A stretch of DNA of 21,639 nt from Bifidobacterium breve (GTDB taxonomy: Bacteria > Actinomycetota > Acidimicrobiia > Acidimicrobiales > Ilumatobacteraceae), in contig CAMDER010000012.1 in NCBI GenBank assembly GCA_945896935.1, forward strand, positions 1 through 21,639. The letters run 5' to 3'. Within the stretch, counting starts at the first letter, position 1. Each line of letters starts with the position of its first letter. The notes beneath the pieces were generated by a model. It was not told the origin of the DNA. It saw nothing but the letters and a program-made list of their open reading frames with translations, and searched no databases. Below are positions 5,408-14,456 of this stretch, piece after piece. Position numbers and translations under genes: made by a program.

Positions 5408-6874
5408 CTAATTCGACTGAGATTGCGTTGCCCACCATGCGTCAAGCCGGCGACGAATTTCTTCATCGCCAATGAGTCCCTCTTCTAATCGGATCTCTAG
5501 CAAAAACTTGAGAGCCTGACCGACCCCTGGGCCTGCAGACAATTCAAGGTGTTGCATCACCGCAAGCCCATCCATCTCGGGTCGGATTGCTTTCAATTCT
5601 TCTTTAGCCGTGAGTTCAATGATGCGCTCTTCAAGTTCGTCCATGCGATGCGCTAGTCGAGCGGCTTTTCTTTCGTTTCGTGTCGTGCAATCGCATCGAG
5701 TCAGCACGTTGAGTTCAGTGAGCAATGGGCCTGCGTCATTGACATAACGACGAACTGCCGAATCGGTCCAACCCATTTCATAAGTATGAAAACGCAAATG
5801 TAAACGCACGAGTTCAGTAATCGCTTCAACGTCTTCATTAGGAAAACGTAAAGCAATCAGGCGCTTTTTCGTCATTTTTGCACCTTTCACATCATGCATG
5901 TGAAAAGTTGTTCCCTTGCCTTCTTGAAATCCTCGCGTCGCTGGTTTGCCTACGTCGTGGAACAAGGCTGACAAGCGCGTGATACGAAAGTCAAAATCAT
6001 CGTGCGCGTCACGACGTACGTTTTCAATCACAGCAAGGGTGTGCGTGAGTACATCTTTATGACGATGAATCGGATCGTTTTCTAAACGCATCGCCGGAAG
6101 TTCTGGCAAAAATTGGTCAGCAAGCCCGGTGTCAACCAAAAACCACAAACCAGATGTCGGCGAATCGATGGTGATGAGTTTGTTGAGTTCGTCGCGAATG
6201 CGTTCGGCTGAAACAATTTCAAGACGATCTTTGAACTGCCGTACTGCCTCAACAAGTTCGGGGACTGGCGTCATGTCAAAGCGCGCAATAAAGCGGGCCG
6301 CCCGCATCATGCGCAATGGATCGTCATTAAAACTGATATCGGGATCAAGCGGAGTTCGTAACGTGCGCGTCATCAAGTCGCTGGCACCATTAAAGGGGTC
6401 AACCAAAGTTGGCGTATCACTGGTGAGCTCGAGGGCCATGGCATTGATCGTGAAGTCACGGCGTGACAAGTCGGTTTCAATTTCATCGGCGTACTCGACG
6501 TCGGGCTTGCGAGTGTCGGGGTGATACGCCTCGGCGCGGTGCGTCGTGATTTCGTAGACCCGATCGCCTTTGCGGGCGCCAATAGTTCCAAACTTTTCGC
6601 CCTGAGTCCACACTGCATCGGCCCAGCCACTCAGCAACTTCTTGGTCTCGTCGGGTCGAGCGTCGGTGGTGGCATCAAAGTCGATTTGGTCGCTGGCATA
6701 ACCGCCCAACAGGTCGCGAACCGTTCCGCCCACCAGGTACAGCCGTTTACCAGCTGCTCGAAAGAGCGCGCTGACATCAGATAGCTCGGCGAGCACAGGG
6801 GCAAAACGTTCGGGCACCACGGGCGTCAGGCTATGAGGTGGGCTCGGTACTTGGCGGGTACTTTCGCGCAACAT
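5408..6874 (-). CDS. pcnA: CCA tRNA nucleotidyltransferase (poly(A) polymerase/HD family)
   Basis: A 488-residue enzyme that adds or repairs the 3' CCA of tRNA. The N-terminal nucleotidyltransferase domain shows LVGGTVRD (47-54), IDFDATTDA (64-72) with the metal-binding aspartates, RRDFTINAMA (138-147) and DPFNGASDL. The RNA-binding region follows (DPLRMMRAARFIARF, about 185-199). The C-terminal half carries an HD domain with HRHKDVLTHTL and LFHDVGKPATRG (305-316), and FHMHDVKGA. This layout is the actinobacterial form often annotated pcnA; HD-containing members also have phosphohydrolase activity in some bacteria. It is divergent from the peptide operon, with 97 bases between starts. In mycobacteria pcnA is divergent from a mutT gene and the DUF6049 gene, whereas here the DUF6049-like gene is about 12 kb away. 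Confidence 0.95.
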   Translation of the reverse strand: MLRESTRQVPSPPHSLTPVVPERFAPVLAELSDVSALFRAAGKRLYLVGGTVRDLLGGYASDQIDFDATTDARPDETKKLLSGWADAVWTQGEKFGTIGARKGDRVYEITTHRAEAYHPDTRKPDVEYADEIETDLSRRDFTINAMALELTSDTPTLVDPFNGASDLMTRTLRTPLDPDISFNDDPLRMMRAARFIARFDMTPVPELVEAVRQFKDRLEIVSAERIRDELNKLITIDSPTSGLWFLVDTGLADQFLPELPAMRLENDPIHRHKDVLTHTLAVIENVRRDAHDDFDFRITRLSALFHDVGKPATRGFQEGKGTTFHMHDVKGAKMTKKRLIALRFPNEDVEAITELVRLHLRFHTYEMGWTDSAVRRYVNDAGPLLTELNVLTRCDCTTRNERKAARLAHRMDELEERIIELTAKEELKAIRPEMDGLAVMQHLELSAGPGVGQALKFLLEIRLEEGLIGDEEIRRRLDAWWATQSQSN

Positions 6875-6925
6875 TTGGTAGACGACGCCTGATTCGCCGT
6901 CTAGTGTTGGTCTTCAGTTGCATCA

Positions 6926-6943
6926 TGTGAGTAAACAATCACA
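6926..6943. promoter_or_regulatory. inverted repeat TGTGA-N8-TCACA, candidate operator
   Basis: TGTGA (6926-6930) and TCACA (6939-6943) are perfect inverted arms 8 bases apart, in the divergent pcnA/operon interval and 29-46 bases upstream of the first operon start. The arms match the CRP half-site, but CRP sites have 6 bases between arms, so a different regulator, such as the operon's own XRE-cupin protein, is as likely. Confidence 0.4.
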
Positions 6944-6971
6944 CAACGATGCTCGACCCTGAGGAGAAATC

Positions 6972-8588
6972 ATGTCCCCATCTATGCAGTTCAATCGCCG
7001 CACCTTGTTGGCCGGCACGGGCGTCAGTGCCCTCGCGATGTTGATCGCCGCCTGTGGCGGAGACGACAAAGGCATGGCAGGAAATGGTTCGGCTTCTTCT
7101 GGTTCGTTAAAAGAGATTGACCTCTTGACCGTGGCCTTCCCTTCATCGCTTTCCAATTTGTACCCCGGCCAAGAAGCCGGAAACTTCAACTACTACGTGG
7201 CCTGCCTCGTCGGAGAAGGCCTCGTTGCCCCCGATGGAACTGGCAAGTTGGTTCCGGCATTGGCCTCGAAGTGGGAACAAACCTCGCCCACGACCTACGT
7301 CTATACATTGCGCGACGGTGCCAAGTTCAGCGACGGCACCCCCCTCACCCCTGAAGATGTGGTCTATTCAGTCGGCCTCTCGAAAGACGAAGAAAAGTCC
7401 CCCAACATCGCCTACTACTGGGCCAACGTTGACAAGGCCGAAAAGACTGGTGACAACGAAGTCACCATCACTTTGGCTTCACCTGATGTCGCATTCGAAT
7501 GGGGCCCATGTGCAGCCAACGCTTTATGGATCACTTCACAGGCGTATGTCGAAGGCAACGGCGGCGAAATGGGAACACCCAAGGCGCTGTTGTACGGAAC
7601 CGGTCCATACAAGGTCACCAAGTTTGAGCCAGACACCATGGTTGAACTCGAGCGCGTCGACACGTGGTGGGGCGGAGTTCCACCAGTCAAGACAGTCCGC
7701 ATTGAATTCATCACCGAAGAAGCAACCCGCGTGTTGGCTCGCAAGTCGGGTGACATCGATTTGGCGATCAGCATCTCGCTTGATCAGCTCAGCCAGTGGG
7801 AAAACGCCGCCGACACATCGGTGTTGTTCGCTCCCGACCGCAGCTACGTCGGCATCGACTTCAACACCGCGGTTGAACCTTTTGACGACATCCATGTACG
7901 CCGCGCTATTGCCTATGCCTGCGACCGCGCAACAGTCGTCGAAAAATTGCTCATTGGTCATGCTGAGCCCGCAACTGCGCTCATCACACCCGATCAGATT
8001 TCGTCGGTACTCGGCCTTGAAGGCGCACGCAAAGCACTCAAAGAAGTTCTTGATCTTCCTTTCGATCTTGACAAGGCCAAAGAAGAGCTCGCACTTTCAA
8101 AGGTTCCCGACGGATTCTCCACCAAGGTTGGCGTGTCGTCGAGCGCTCCGCAGATCAGTCAGTTCTTCCAGTCACTCGCTGAAACTGTGAAGCCACTCGG
8201 CATCAACATTGAAGTTGAAGAGATGCCCGTTGAACAGTGGTACGACACCATTGGTTCAGCCGATTGGGGCTTGGCCTACATGTGGTATTTCAACGCCACC
8301 GGAGATCCCGCCGAAATGTCATCGTGGTTCTTAGGTGAAGGTAACCCGGCGTCGTACAGCAACGACGCCGTCACCGAATTGATGGCTCAGGCCAAAGAAG
8401 AAACCGATCCCGCAAAGCGCGTCGAAATTTTGCTCGAAGCACAAAAGACTGCACTCGCAGACATCCCGTACATTCCGCTGTGGTGGGGTGAGGCTGCAAC
8501 GGCGATCAATAGCAAGTACACCATTGAGGACTTTGGTTCGTACTCACTGTTGTCGCCGTGGACACCGCGCATTCTTACCGTCGATTGA
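6972..8588 (+). CDS. peptide ABC transporter substrate-binding lipoprotein (SBP family 5)
   Basis: A 538-residue binding protein that captures peptide-like substrates outside the membrane for the permeases encoded next. The N-terminus has a twin-arginine (NRR, 8-10), a hydrophobic stretch, and a lipobox IAAC with Cys28, so it is probably exported folded by Tat and lipid-anchored. Family 5 hallmarks follow: LVPALASKWEQ, YVYTLRDGAKFSDGTPLTPE, YGTGPYKVTKFEPD, VRRAIAYACDR and a C-terminal TALADIPYIPLWW. The start is supported by GAGGAG 5 bases before ATG 6972. It is the first gene of a seven-gene operon. Family 5 members bind di- and oligopeptides, nickel, haem or glutathione; the ligand here cannot be read from sequence. 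Confidence 0.95.
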   Translation: MSPSMQFNRRTLLAGTGVSALAMLIAACGGDDKGMAGNGSASSGSLKEIDLLTVAFPSSLSNLYPGQEAGNFNYYVACLVGEGLVAPDGTGKLVPALASKWEQTSPTTYVYTLRDGAKFSDGTPLTPEDVVYSVGLSKDEEKSPNIAYYWANVDKAEKTGDNEVTITLASPDVAFEWGPCAANALWITSQAYVEGNGGEMGTPKALLYGTGPYKVTKFEPDTMVELERVDTWWGGVPPVKTVRIEFITEEATRVLARKSGDIDLAISISLDQLSQWENAADTSVLFAPDRSYVGIDFNTAVEPFDDIHVRRAIAYACDRATVVEKLLIGHAEPATALITPDQISSVLGLEGARKALKEVLDLPFDLDKAKEELALSKVPDGFSTKVGVSSSAPQISQFFQSLAETVKPLGINIEVEEMPVEQWYDTIGSADWGLAYMWYFNATGDPAEMSSWFLGEGNPASYSNDAVTELMAQAKEETDPAKRVEILLEAQKTALADIPYIPLWWGEAATAINSKYTIEDFGSYSLLSPWTPRILTVD

Positions 8589-9556
8589 CCCAACTACTTT
8601 CCCGTGGTTCGCTGACACGATTCGTCATCGTTCGTTTAGCGGCCACGGGTCTGCTGTTGTTGGTACTCTCGTTCGTTGTTTTCGCACTTTTACATCTCAC
8701 GCCTGGTGATCCCGCACGCAACCTTGTCGGTGTTCGTAATGTGACGCCCGAATTGTTGCAGTCAATTCGCGATAAGTATCACCTCAATGATCCGTTCATG
8801 AGCCAGTATTTGCATTGGCTCGGTAATGTTTTGCATGGTGATTTTGGTGAATCAATTCGGAACAACACCACGGTCACAACCTTGTTATCCGATCGAGTGA
8901 CGCTCACTTTGCAATTGGCTTCATTGTCATTTGTCTTGACCGTACTAGTCGCGGTTCCACTCGGTATCGCTGCTGCCTGGCGATCAGGATCAGTACTTGA
9001 CCGTTCAGTCAGCGCCGCATCAATTGTTGGTATCGGAGCTCCGACTTACGCAGTTGGTTTGTTGCTCCTCTATGTCTTTGGTTTGTGGCTCGATATCTTT
9101 CCGGTGTACGGAAGTGGTGATGGCGGGCTTGACCGCTGGTGGCATTTAGTTTTACCGGCGATCACATTGGCCAGTGGACTTGCTGCCATGGTTTTTAAAT
9201 TGACTCGAACGGCAGTCATCGCCGAACTCAATCAGGACTATGTCGCCTTCGCCCAAAGTCGCGGACTGTCACATCGCCAAATACGATCACTGGTTTTACG
9301 CAATGCCATGATCCCAGTTGCCACAAGTTTGGGATTGGTCTTCGCATTTTTGTTCGGCGGAACAATTTTGGTTGAAGTTACTTTTGCGCTTCAAGGAATT
9401 GGTTCGTTGCTTGCTGGTTCGGTGACATTCAAAGATCTCCCAGTCGTTCAGGCAATCACGTTGCTCACTGCCACAGTGATTGCGCTCACTGCCTTGACTG
9501 TTGACATCTTGTACTACTTGGTTGATCCAAGAGTTCGTAAACGAGGCCCGCGATGA
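8558..9556 (+). CDS. ABC transporter permease, DppB/OppB type
   Basis: A 332-residue inner-membrane permease of the dipeptide/oligopeptide class. It has the usual N-terminal helix (VLSFVVFALLHLTPGDPARN, about 36-55), a substrate-side loop with LNDPFMSQYLHWLGNVLHGD, and the EAA loop that contacts the ATPase (YVAFAQSRGLSHRQIRSLVL at 228-247). About six membrane helices are expected. The GTG start at 8558 overlaps the binding-protein gene by 31 bases; a TTG at 8585, overlapping that stop by 4 bases as at later junctions, is an alternative. No Shine-Dalgarno decides between them. It pairs with the next permease. Confidence 0.94.
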   Translation: MDTAHSYRRLTQLLSRGSLTRFVIVRLAATGLLLLVLSFVVFALLHLTPGDPARNLVGVRNVTPELLQSIRDKYHLNDPFMSQYLHWLGNVLHGDFGESIRNNTTVTTLLSDRVTLTLQLASLSFVLTVLVAVPLGIAAAWRSGSVLDRSVSAASIVGIGAPTYAVGLLLLYVFGLWLDIFPVYGSGDGGLDRWWHLVLPAITLASGLAAMVFKLTRTAVIAELNQDYVAFAQSRGLSHRQIRSLVLRNAMIPVATSLGLVFAFLFGGTILVEVTFALQGIGSLLAGSVTFKDLPVVQAITLLTATVIALTALTVDILYYLVDPRVRKRGPR

Positions 9557-10380
9557 AACTCCGAAGGAGTCGTCGTCCGATCATTCCTATTGTGACCGGA
9601 ATCCCGTTGAGCATCATCGCGATTTTTGTCATCGCATCGCGTTGGATCGTGCCAAATGCGACGCGTCAAGACATCATGACCGGAGTGACATCACCAGGAA
9701 CCACCGGTCACCTATTCGGCACCGACCAACTCGGTCGTGACATTACCCAACTAGCTATCGCTGGGGCTGGCTCTGCTGTCGTCGGGCCGATCGTGATTGC
9801 ACTTGGGTCAATGATGATTGGAATATTGCTTGGCACCTTCGCCGGCTATATGGGCGGATGGCTGGACTTGTTGCTGTCGAAATACGCCGACTTGCTACTC
9901 GCACTACCAACAACACTTGTCGCACTCGTTGTCACTGGTCTCGTTGACGGTGGATATTGGGTGACGGTGTTAGTGCTCATCATGTTGTTTTCTCCGACCG
10001 ACATTCGCATGGTCCGCGGATCGGTCATTGCGCAATCGGGTCGTCCGTATATTGAATCTGCAAAGGTTTTAGGTCTCGGTCGAACGCGCATCATGTTCAG
10101 ACATATCTTGCCCAATGTTTTACCAGTGGCTTTTTCAACGATGTTACTGAACGTGGCTTTTGCCTTGGTATCAATGTCGGCCTTGTCGTTCTTGGGACTT
10201 GGGGTTGGACCAGGTGTGCCCGATTGGGGACGTCAACTCAGTGATAGTCGCGATCTCCTTGATCGCAACTGGGGTTCGCTGGTTCTGCCGGCAATGTTGA
10301 TCATCATCACCGCCGCCGCAATCAACCTTTTGGGCGACTGGTTACAAGAACGCTTTGAAGAACGATCGGTGAGCCGATGA
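9553..10380 (+). CDS. ABC transporter permease, DppC/OppC type
   Basis: A 275-residue second permease that completes the transmembrane pore. It shows the DppC hallmark HLFGTDQLGRDI (53-64), membrane helices, and the EAA loop YIESAKVLGLGRTRIMFRHI (166-185) followed by LPNVLP. The C-terminal part has SALSFLGLGVGPGVPDWGRQL, also typical of the family. The start overlaps the previous stop in an ATGA, and the next gene does the same, so the three are translationally coupled. It lacks the extra N-terminal domain of some OppC proteins. Confidence 0.95.
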   Translation: MKLRRSRRPIIPIVTGIPLSIIAIFVIASRWIVPNATRQDIMTGVTSPGTTGHLFGTDQLGRDITQLAIAGAGSAVVGPIVIALGSMMIGILLGTFAGYMGGWLDLLLSKYADLLLALPTTLVALVVTGLVDGGYWVTVLVLIMLFSPTDIRMVRGSVIAQSGRPYIESAKVLGLGRTRIMFRHILPNVLPVAFSTMLLNVAFALVSMSALSFLGLGVGPGVPDWGRQLSDSRDLLDRNWGSLVLPAMLIIITAAAINLLGDWLQERFEERSVSR

Positions 10381-12074
10381 ATCGCGGGCTTTCTCTCAAC
10401 AACTTGATTGTCACGGGTCCTGCTGGGCTCATTGTGACTTGTATGGATCTACAAGTCGAACCAGGTCAAACAGTGGCCCTGGTCGGCGAGTCTGGTTCAG
10501 GTAAATCCATGACCGCAAAGGCCATGACTGGCTTATTGCCCCGCGGCGTCACTGCGACGGGAACTCTGCAACTCGGCGAGGTCACAGTTGATCTCGCACT
10601 TGGACCGCAAGCACTCTTGGGTTTACGTGGCCAACAGATCAGTTTGTTATTGCAAAACCCTTTTACAAGTTTGAGTCCAGTGCATCGTTGTGGCGAGCAA
10701 ATTACTGCCGCGCTCTCACCAGAGTTACGCCGTTCCAAGGAAGAAATTCGTCGGCGACTTGATGAGGTTGATCTTCCCGAACGCGTGGCGCGGCAGTATC
10801 CCTTTGAATTGTCCGGGGGAATGCGTCAACGAGTTGCGCTCGCGGCCAGCCTGGCCAGCAATCCACAAATCTTGATCGGCGATGAACCAACAACAGCGCT
10901 CGACGTCACCACACAACGAGAAATGCTCGATCTGCTGGAACGCATTCAACGCGAAAGAGATATGGCGTTGCTCTTGATTACTCACGACCTGGGGGTTGCT
11001 CAAGAAAGAGCCGACAAGATCTTGGTCATGTACGCGGGAAGACTTGTTGAGTCTGGCCAGGGCGCAGAAGTTTTCGCCCATGCTCAGCACCCCTACACCG
11101 CTGGTCTACGCGACAGTGTTCCACCGCTTGAACATCGCCTTGTTGAACTACGAGCAATTGCTGGTTCGGTGCCGCGTCCATGGGAAGTTGCGGTCGGATG
11201 TGTTTTTGCGCCTCGTTGCGATCGGGCCGACGAGCGATGTCATAACGAGGCACCCGAACTCGTCGGGACAGCATCTCAAGTTGCGTGCTGGAAACCCATC
11301 ACAACGAACGACATCCACCTGCCAGTGCTAACTGTGAGTGATGTACAAACGCAAAACACCGACAATGAACTCGTTGTCATCACAGGCATCAGCAAGAGAT
11401 TCTCGCCTTCTGCTCCACTGGCATTAGACAACGTTGATATTTCCATTCATTCAGGTGAAGCCGTCGGAATTGTTGGTGAGTCTGGATCGGGCAAGACCAC
11501 CTTGGCGCGCTGTCTCATTGGACTCGAGAGCTTTGATTCAGGAAATATCTCGTGGTCAATCAACACGCCGATGGCTCAGCGCGCGCAAATCGTTTTTCAA
11601 GACCCAACGTCTGCGCTTAATCCAGCAATGACGATTGGATCAGCCTTAGCTGAAGCCTTGCGAGCTAGTCACCGCGATAAGTCTGAAGTGCCTGCTCTTC
11701 TACAACTCGTTGGTCTGCCTGCCGAGTATGCCAATAGTTATCCCAGTGGGTTATCAGGAGGTGAACAGCAACGGGTCGCTATCGCACGATCTATCGCACC
11801 GCGACCAAAGTTGTTAATTTGCGATGAACCCGTTTCATCTCTCGATGTTTCAGTCCAAGCACAAATTCTCAATTTGATGAATTCGCTACTCAAAGAATTA
11901 GGCATTGCGCTCTTGTTTATCACCCACGACTTGGCAGTTGTGCGCCAAGTCGTCAGTCGGGTTTATGTCATGAGCAATGGCCGAGTGGTTGAGTCAGGAA
12001 CTATGGAGAATGTCTTACTTTCTCCTCAACATGAATACACACGTCAACTCTTCTCTTCGGTGGCTAGAAAATGA
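10377..12074 (+). CDS. fused double ATPase of a peptide ABC transporter (DppD-DppF type)
   Basis: A 565-residue protein with both ATPase units of a peptide importer in one chain, as in GsiA. The first unit has Walker A GESGSGKS (37-44), signature LSGGMRQ (145-151), Walker B ILIGDE (165-170) and ITHD (201-204). Between the units is the oligopeptide-transporter C-terminal element with Cys 275, 281, 288 and 304 (GCVFAPRCDRADERCH), which in some family members holds an iron-sulfur cluster. The second unit has GESGSGKT (367-374), LSGGEQQ (459-465), LLICDE (479-484) and ITHD (515-518). It lacks that element at its own end and stops at SVARK. All catalytic motifs are intact. It overlaps both neighbours by 4 bases. 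Confidence 0.95.
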   Translation: MNRGLSLNNLIVTGPAGLIVTCMDLQVEPGQTVALVGESGSGKSMTAKAMTGLLPRGVTATGTLQLGEVTVDLALGPQALLGLRGQQISLLLQNPFTSLSPVHRCGEQITAALSPELRRSKEEIRRRLDEVDLPERVARQYPFELSGGMRQRVALAASLASNPQILIGDEPTTALDVTTQREMLDLLERIQRERDMALLLITHDLGVAQERADKILVMYAGRLVESGQGAEVFAHAQHPYTAGLRDSVPPLEHRLVELRAIAGSVPRPWEVAVGCVFAPRCDRADERCHNEAPELVGTASQVACWKPITTNDIHLPVLTVSDVQTQNTDNELVVITGISKRFSPSAPLALDNVDISIHSGEAVGIVGESGSGKTTLARCLIGLESFDSGNISWSINTPMAQRAQIVFQDPTSALNPAMTIGSALAEALRASHRDKSEVPALLQLVGLPAEYANSYPSGLSGGEQQRVAIARSIAPRPKLLICDEPVSSLDVSVQAQILNLMNSLLKELGIALLFITHDLAVVRQVVSRVYVMSNGRVVESGTMENVLLSPQHEYTRQLFSSVARK

Positions 12075-12664
12075 ACTCTGAACTCAATCAAAATATTGAA
12101 CAACTTCACAGCAGTCATGATGAGGGCACTTTGGTGCGCCGAAGTGTTGCTCACAATATGCGCAAAGTCCGACTTGCTCGTGGAATGAGTTTGCGTGATC
12201 TCGCCACACAGACAAATCTCAGTACCGCACTTCTGTCACAAATTGAGCGGGCCGTGGCGAACCCCACTGTCGTAGCACTCACTCGAATTGCTGTCGCGCT
12301 TGATATGAGCTTCGCTGACCTGACCCGTTCAATGGTGATTGAAACTGAAATTATTCGCGCCGAATCAACCGACTCAGAAAGTCCACGAGCCCGAATGTTG
12401 TTTGCCATGATGCAACGCCGGCGTTTTGATATCTCTGAAGGAAAATTGCCGGCCCATCAATCAGGTGTTTCGAGTGATCACGGTCAGCAATCTGTTGAGT
12501 ATGCCTATGTGATTTCTGGATCAGTCACTTTGACTCTTGGTGAAGACACGTATGAACTTGGTGAACACGATGCCATCCGTTTTTCGTCAGAAGTTTCTCA
12601 TGCGTACAGCACGGGTGACGTTCCTGCCATCCTTCTCACGGTGGTGAGCTACGACGATGAATGA
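12071..12664 (+). CDS. XRE-family transcriptional regulator with C-terminal cupin domain
   Basis: A 197-residue regulator. The helix-turn-helix lies at about 25-83 (NMRKVRLARGMSLRDLA, LSTALLSQIERAVANPTVVA); the cupin fold occupies about 110-195, with EYAYVISGSVTLTLGEDTYE and SEVSHAYSTG. The cupin could bind a small molecule, probably the imported compound or its product. Members of this class often control nearby amino-acid or peptide catabolism genes. It is inside the operon, overlapping its neighbours by 4 and 8 bases, so it is made with the genes it may control, and a feedback loop is likely. Whether it activates or represses, and its DNA site, are unknown; the 6926-6943 inverted repeat is a candidate. 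Confidence 0.93.
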   Translation: MNSELNQNIEQLHSSHDEGTLVRRSVAHNMRKVRLARGMSLRDLATQTNLSTALLSQIERAVANPTVVALTRIAVALDMSFADLTRSMVIETEIIRAESTDSESPRARMLFAMMQRRRFDISEGKLPAHQSGVSSDHGQQSVEYAYVISGSVTLTLGEDTYELGEHDAIRFSSEVSHAYSTGDVPAILLTVVSYDDE

Positions 12665-14456
12665 TCAATCAACAACGGCTCAGTACTTGGCGAATCGTGC
12701 ACCGGTCTCGGCCCGTCTCAGTGATGATCACACATCGCTCATTGTCAACACTGTGGAAATTCCGATGGGTTCAGATCGCGTTGTCAATCATTCATGGGCG
12801 ATCAATCTTGCAACTGGTGTCGAGTCAGAGACTTCTGAGGTTGACCCCATCATCAAAAAATATTCACCAAACGATGAACCTGCGGCTCTTTCACCCAACA
12901 AAAAGTTCTTGATAATCACCCAAGGTCGAGGTTCACGTGCCGACACCACACAGCCGTATCGCTGGACGCGTCCGATTCGACACTTCGATGCCCTGAGTGA
13001 AATTGATAACCCTCCCCAACTGCAAGTTGTTGATGTATCAAACGGCGACAAGCGCTGGATTACCGATGACGAATGGCGGTGGTCATCGGTTCGTTGGTCA
13101 CCAAACAATGACTGTGTCTTCGCGTGTCGCTCGTTAGATCCACATGGGAACGATGGGTTTCAATATGCACAAGTCATCGATATTGATGGAAATGTTCGCC
13201 AACTGCCGATCCCGGGAGGTCGTGCAATCGTCGGAACTTGGCTCTCTGATGGCCGATTAGCAGTACTCATCGCGAACCCGCAAGGAACACCCTCGGGTAG
13301 CGCAGCTCAACTACACATCATTGATGGCGACTCTTCTCATCTCATTGATATTCCCCACTTGTTTGGTGACGTCTATGGCGATCAACCCGCCGAACTCGCC
13401 GATATTTATGATCATGTCTTGCTCGCGCATCCCGATGGCTCGTTGATCATTCGTACAGGCGCACGCGGTCGCATGGGAATTATTCAAATCAATCCTGACA
13501 GTCCTGAATCGATCAATGTTTTGATTGAAGGCAATCGTTGCTGCTCGCCGGTCGCAACCACCTCACATGAATTGATTTTCACGACGCAATCATCAACGTC
13601 GCCCGTAGAGATCGCGGTCCTTGATTATGCGACGAAGACCGAACGCCAATTGACCCACTTCAATCAATTAAATGATTTACCCCTGATCGTCAATCGCTTT
13701 TCTCTAGATACTCCCGACGGATTCATTCTTGATGCTTGGTTCTTATCCAATCAAGAAATCACGCAACCACTACCAACAGTCAGCATTATTCACGGCGGTC
13801 CGCACTTTGCCTACGGTGAAGCATTTTCACTCGACGCTCACGCCCTGTGCGCAGCGGGCTTTGGTGTGTTGTACACCAACGTGCGTGGCTCAACGGGCTA
13901 CGGCGATGCGTTTGCTCACGCGGCTCATTCAAATTGGGCTGAAGGTCCAGCCAACGATCAACTTCTCGTTATTAGTGAAGCGATCAAACTCGGTTTGGCC
14001 GACGAAAAGAAACTTGGTATCGCCGGAAATTCATATGGTGGATATCTGTCGGCATGGCTCGCATCAACAACTTCTCGCTTCCAAGCAGCTGTCATCGAAA
14101 ATCCGGTGACCGACTTAGTGTCGATGTATGGCACTAGTGATATTGGCGCAACATTCTTTCCGGTCCAATTTGGTGGTGCCCCCCATGAACAGATTGAAAC
14201 GTATTATCAGCAATCACCAATCATGCACGCTCACAAATGCAACACGCCCTGCCTGTTCGTCATTGGTGAAGATGATCGACGTTGTCCTCCAGCCCAAGCA
14301 TGGGCCATGCACCGCGCACTTTGTGTCAGAGGAACAATCAGTGAAGTTCTTGTGCTTCCTCATTCACCTCATGAAGGAAGTACATACGGTCCACCTAGTG
14401 GACGTCTCGCACATGACAATGCATTGGTCGAATGGATGACCCGATGGCTGAAATAG
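12657..14456 (+). CDS. S9 family (prolyl-oligopeptidase-type) serine peptidase
   Basis: A 599-residue peptidase of the acylaminoacyl-peptidase/dipeptidyl-peptidase type. An N-terminal beta-propeller-like part (about 1-340, with WSSVRWSPN and IVGTWLSDGRLAVL) limits access to large substrates. The C-terminal alpha/beta-hydrolase has the oxyanion HGGPH (379-383), nucleophile Ser459 in GNSYGG, an acid at Asp539 or Asp540 (GEDDRRC) and His572 (SPHEGS). The triad is complete. No signal peptide, so it is cytoplasmic and would cleave peptides after import. Specificity could be N-acylated, dipeptide or other short oligopeptide removal. Coupled to the regulator by an 8-base overlap. Confidence 0.92.
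   Translation: MNDQSTTAQYLANRAPVSARLSDDHTSLIVNTVEIPMGSDRVVNHSWAINLATGVESETSEVDPIIKKYSPNDEPAALSPNKKFLIITQGRGSRADTTQPYRWTRPIRHFDALSEIDNPPQLQVVDVSNGDKRWITDDEWRWSSVRWSPNNDCVFACRSLDPHGNDGFQYAQVIDIDGNVRQLPIPGGRAIVGTWLSDGRLAVLIANPQGTPSGSAAQLHIIDGDSSHLIDIPHLFGDVYGDQPAELADIYDHVLLAHPDGSLIIRTGARGRMGIIQINPDSPESINVLIEGNRCCSPVATTSHELIFTTQSSTSPVEIAVLDYATKTERQLTHFNQLNDLPLIVNRFSLDTPDGFILDAWFLSNQEITQPLPTVSIIHGGPHFAYGEAFSLDAHALCAAGFGVLYTNVRGSTGYGDAFAHAAHSNWAEGPANDQLLVISEAIKLGLADEKKLGIAGNSYGGYLSAWLASTTSRFQAAVIENPVTDLVSMYGTSDIGATFFPVQFGGAPHEQIETYYQQSPIMHAHKCNTPCLFVIGEDDRRCPPAQAWAMHRALCVRGTISEVLVLPHSPHEGSTYGPPSGRLAHDNALVEWMTRWLK

Noticed and set aside
6926..6943. CRP binding site
   Set aside because: The arms match, but the 8-base spacing differs from the 6 bases of CRP-type sites; kept only as a generic inverted repeat.
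7225..8190. 321-codon open frame inside the binding-protein gene
   Set aside because: It is in another frame of a clear SBP family 5 gene, is rich in Ser, Pro and Arg, and shows no domain; it is a coding shadow.
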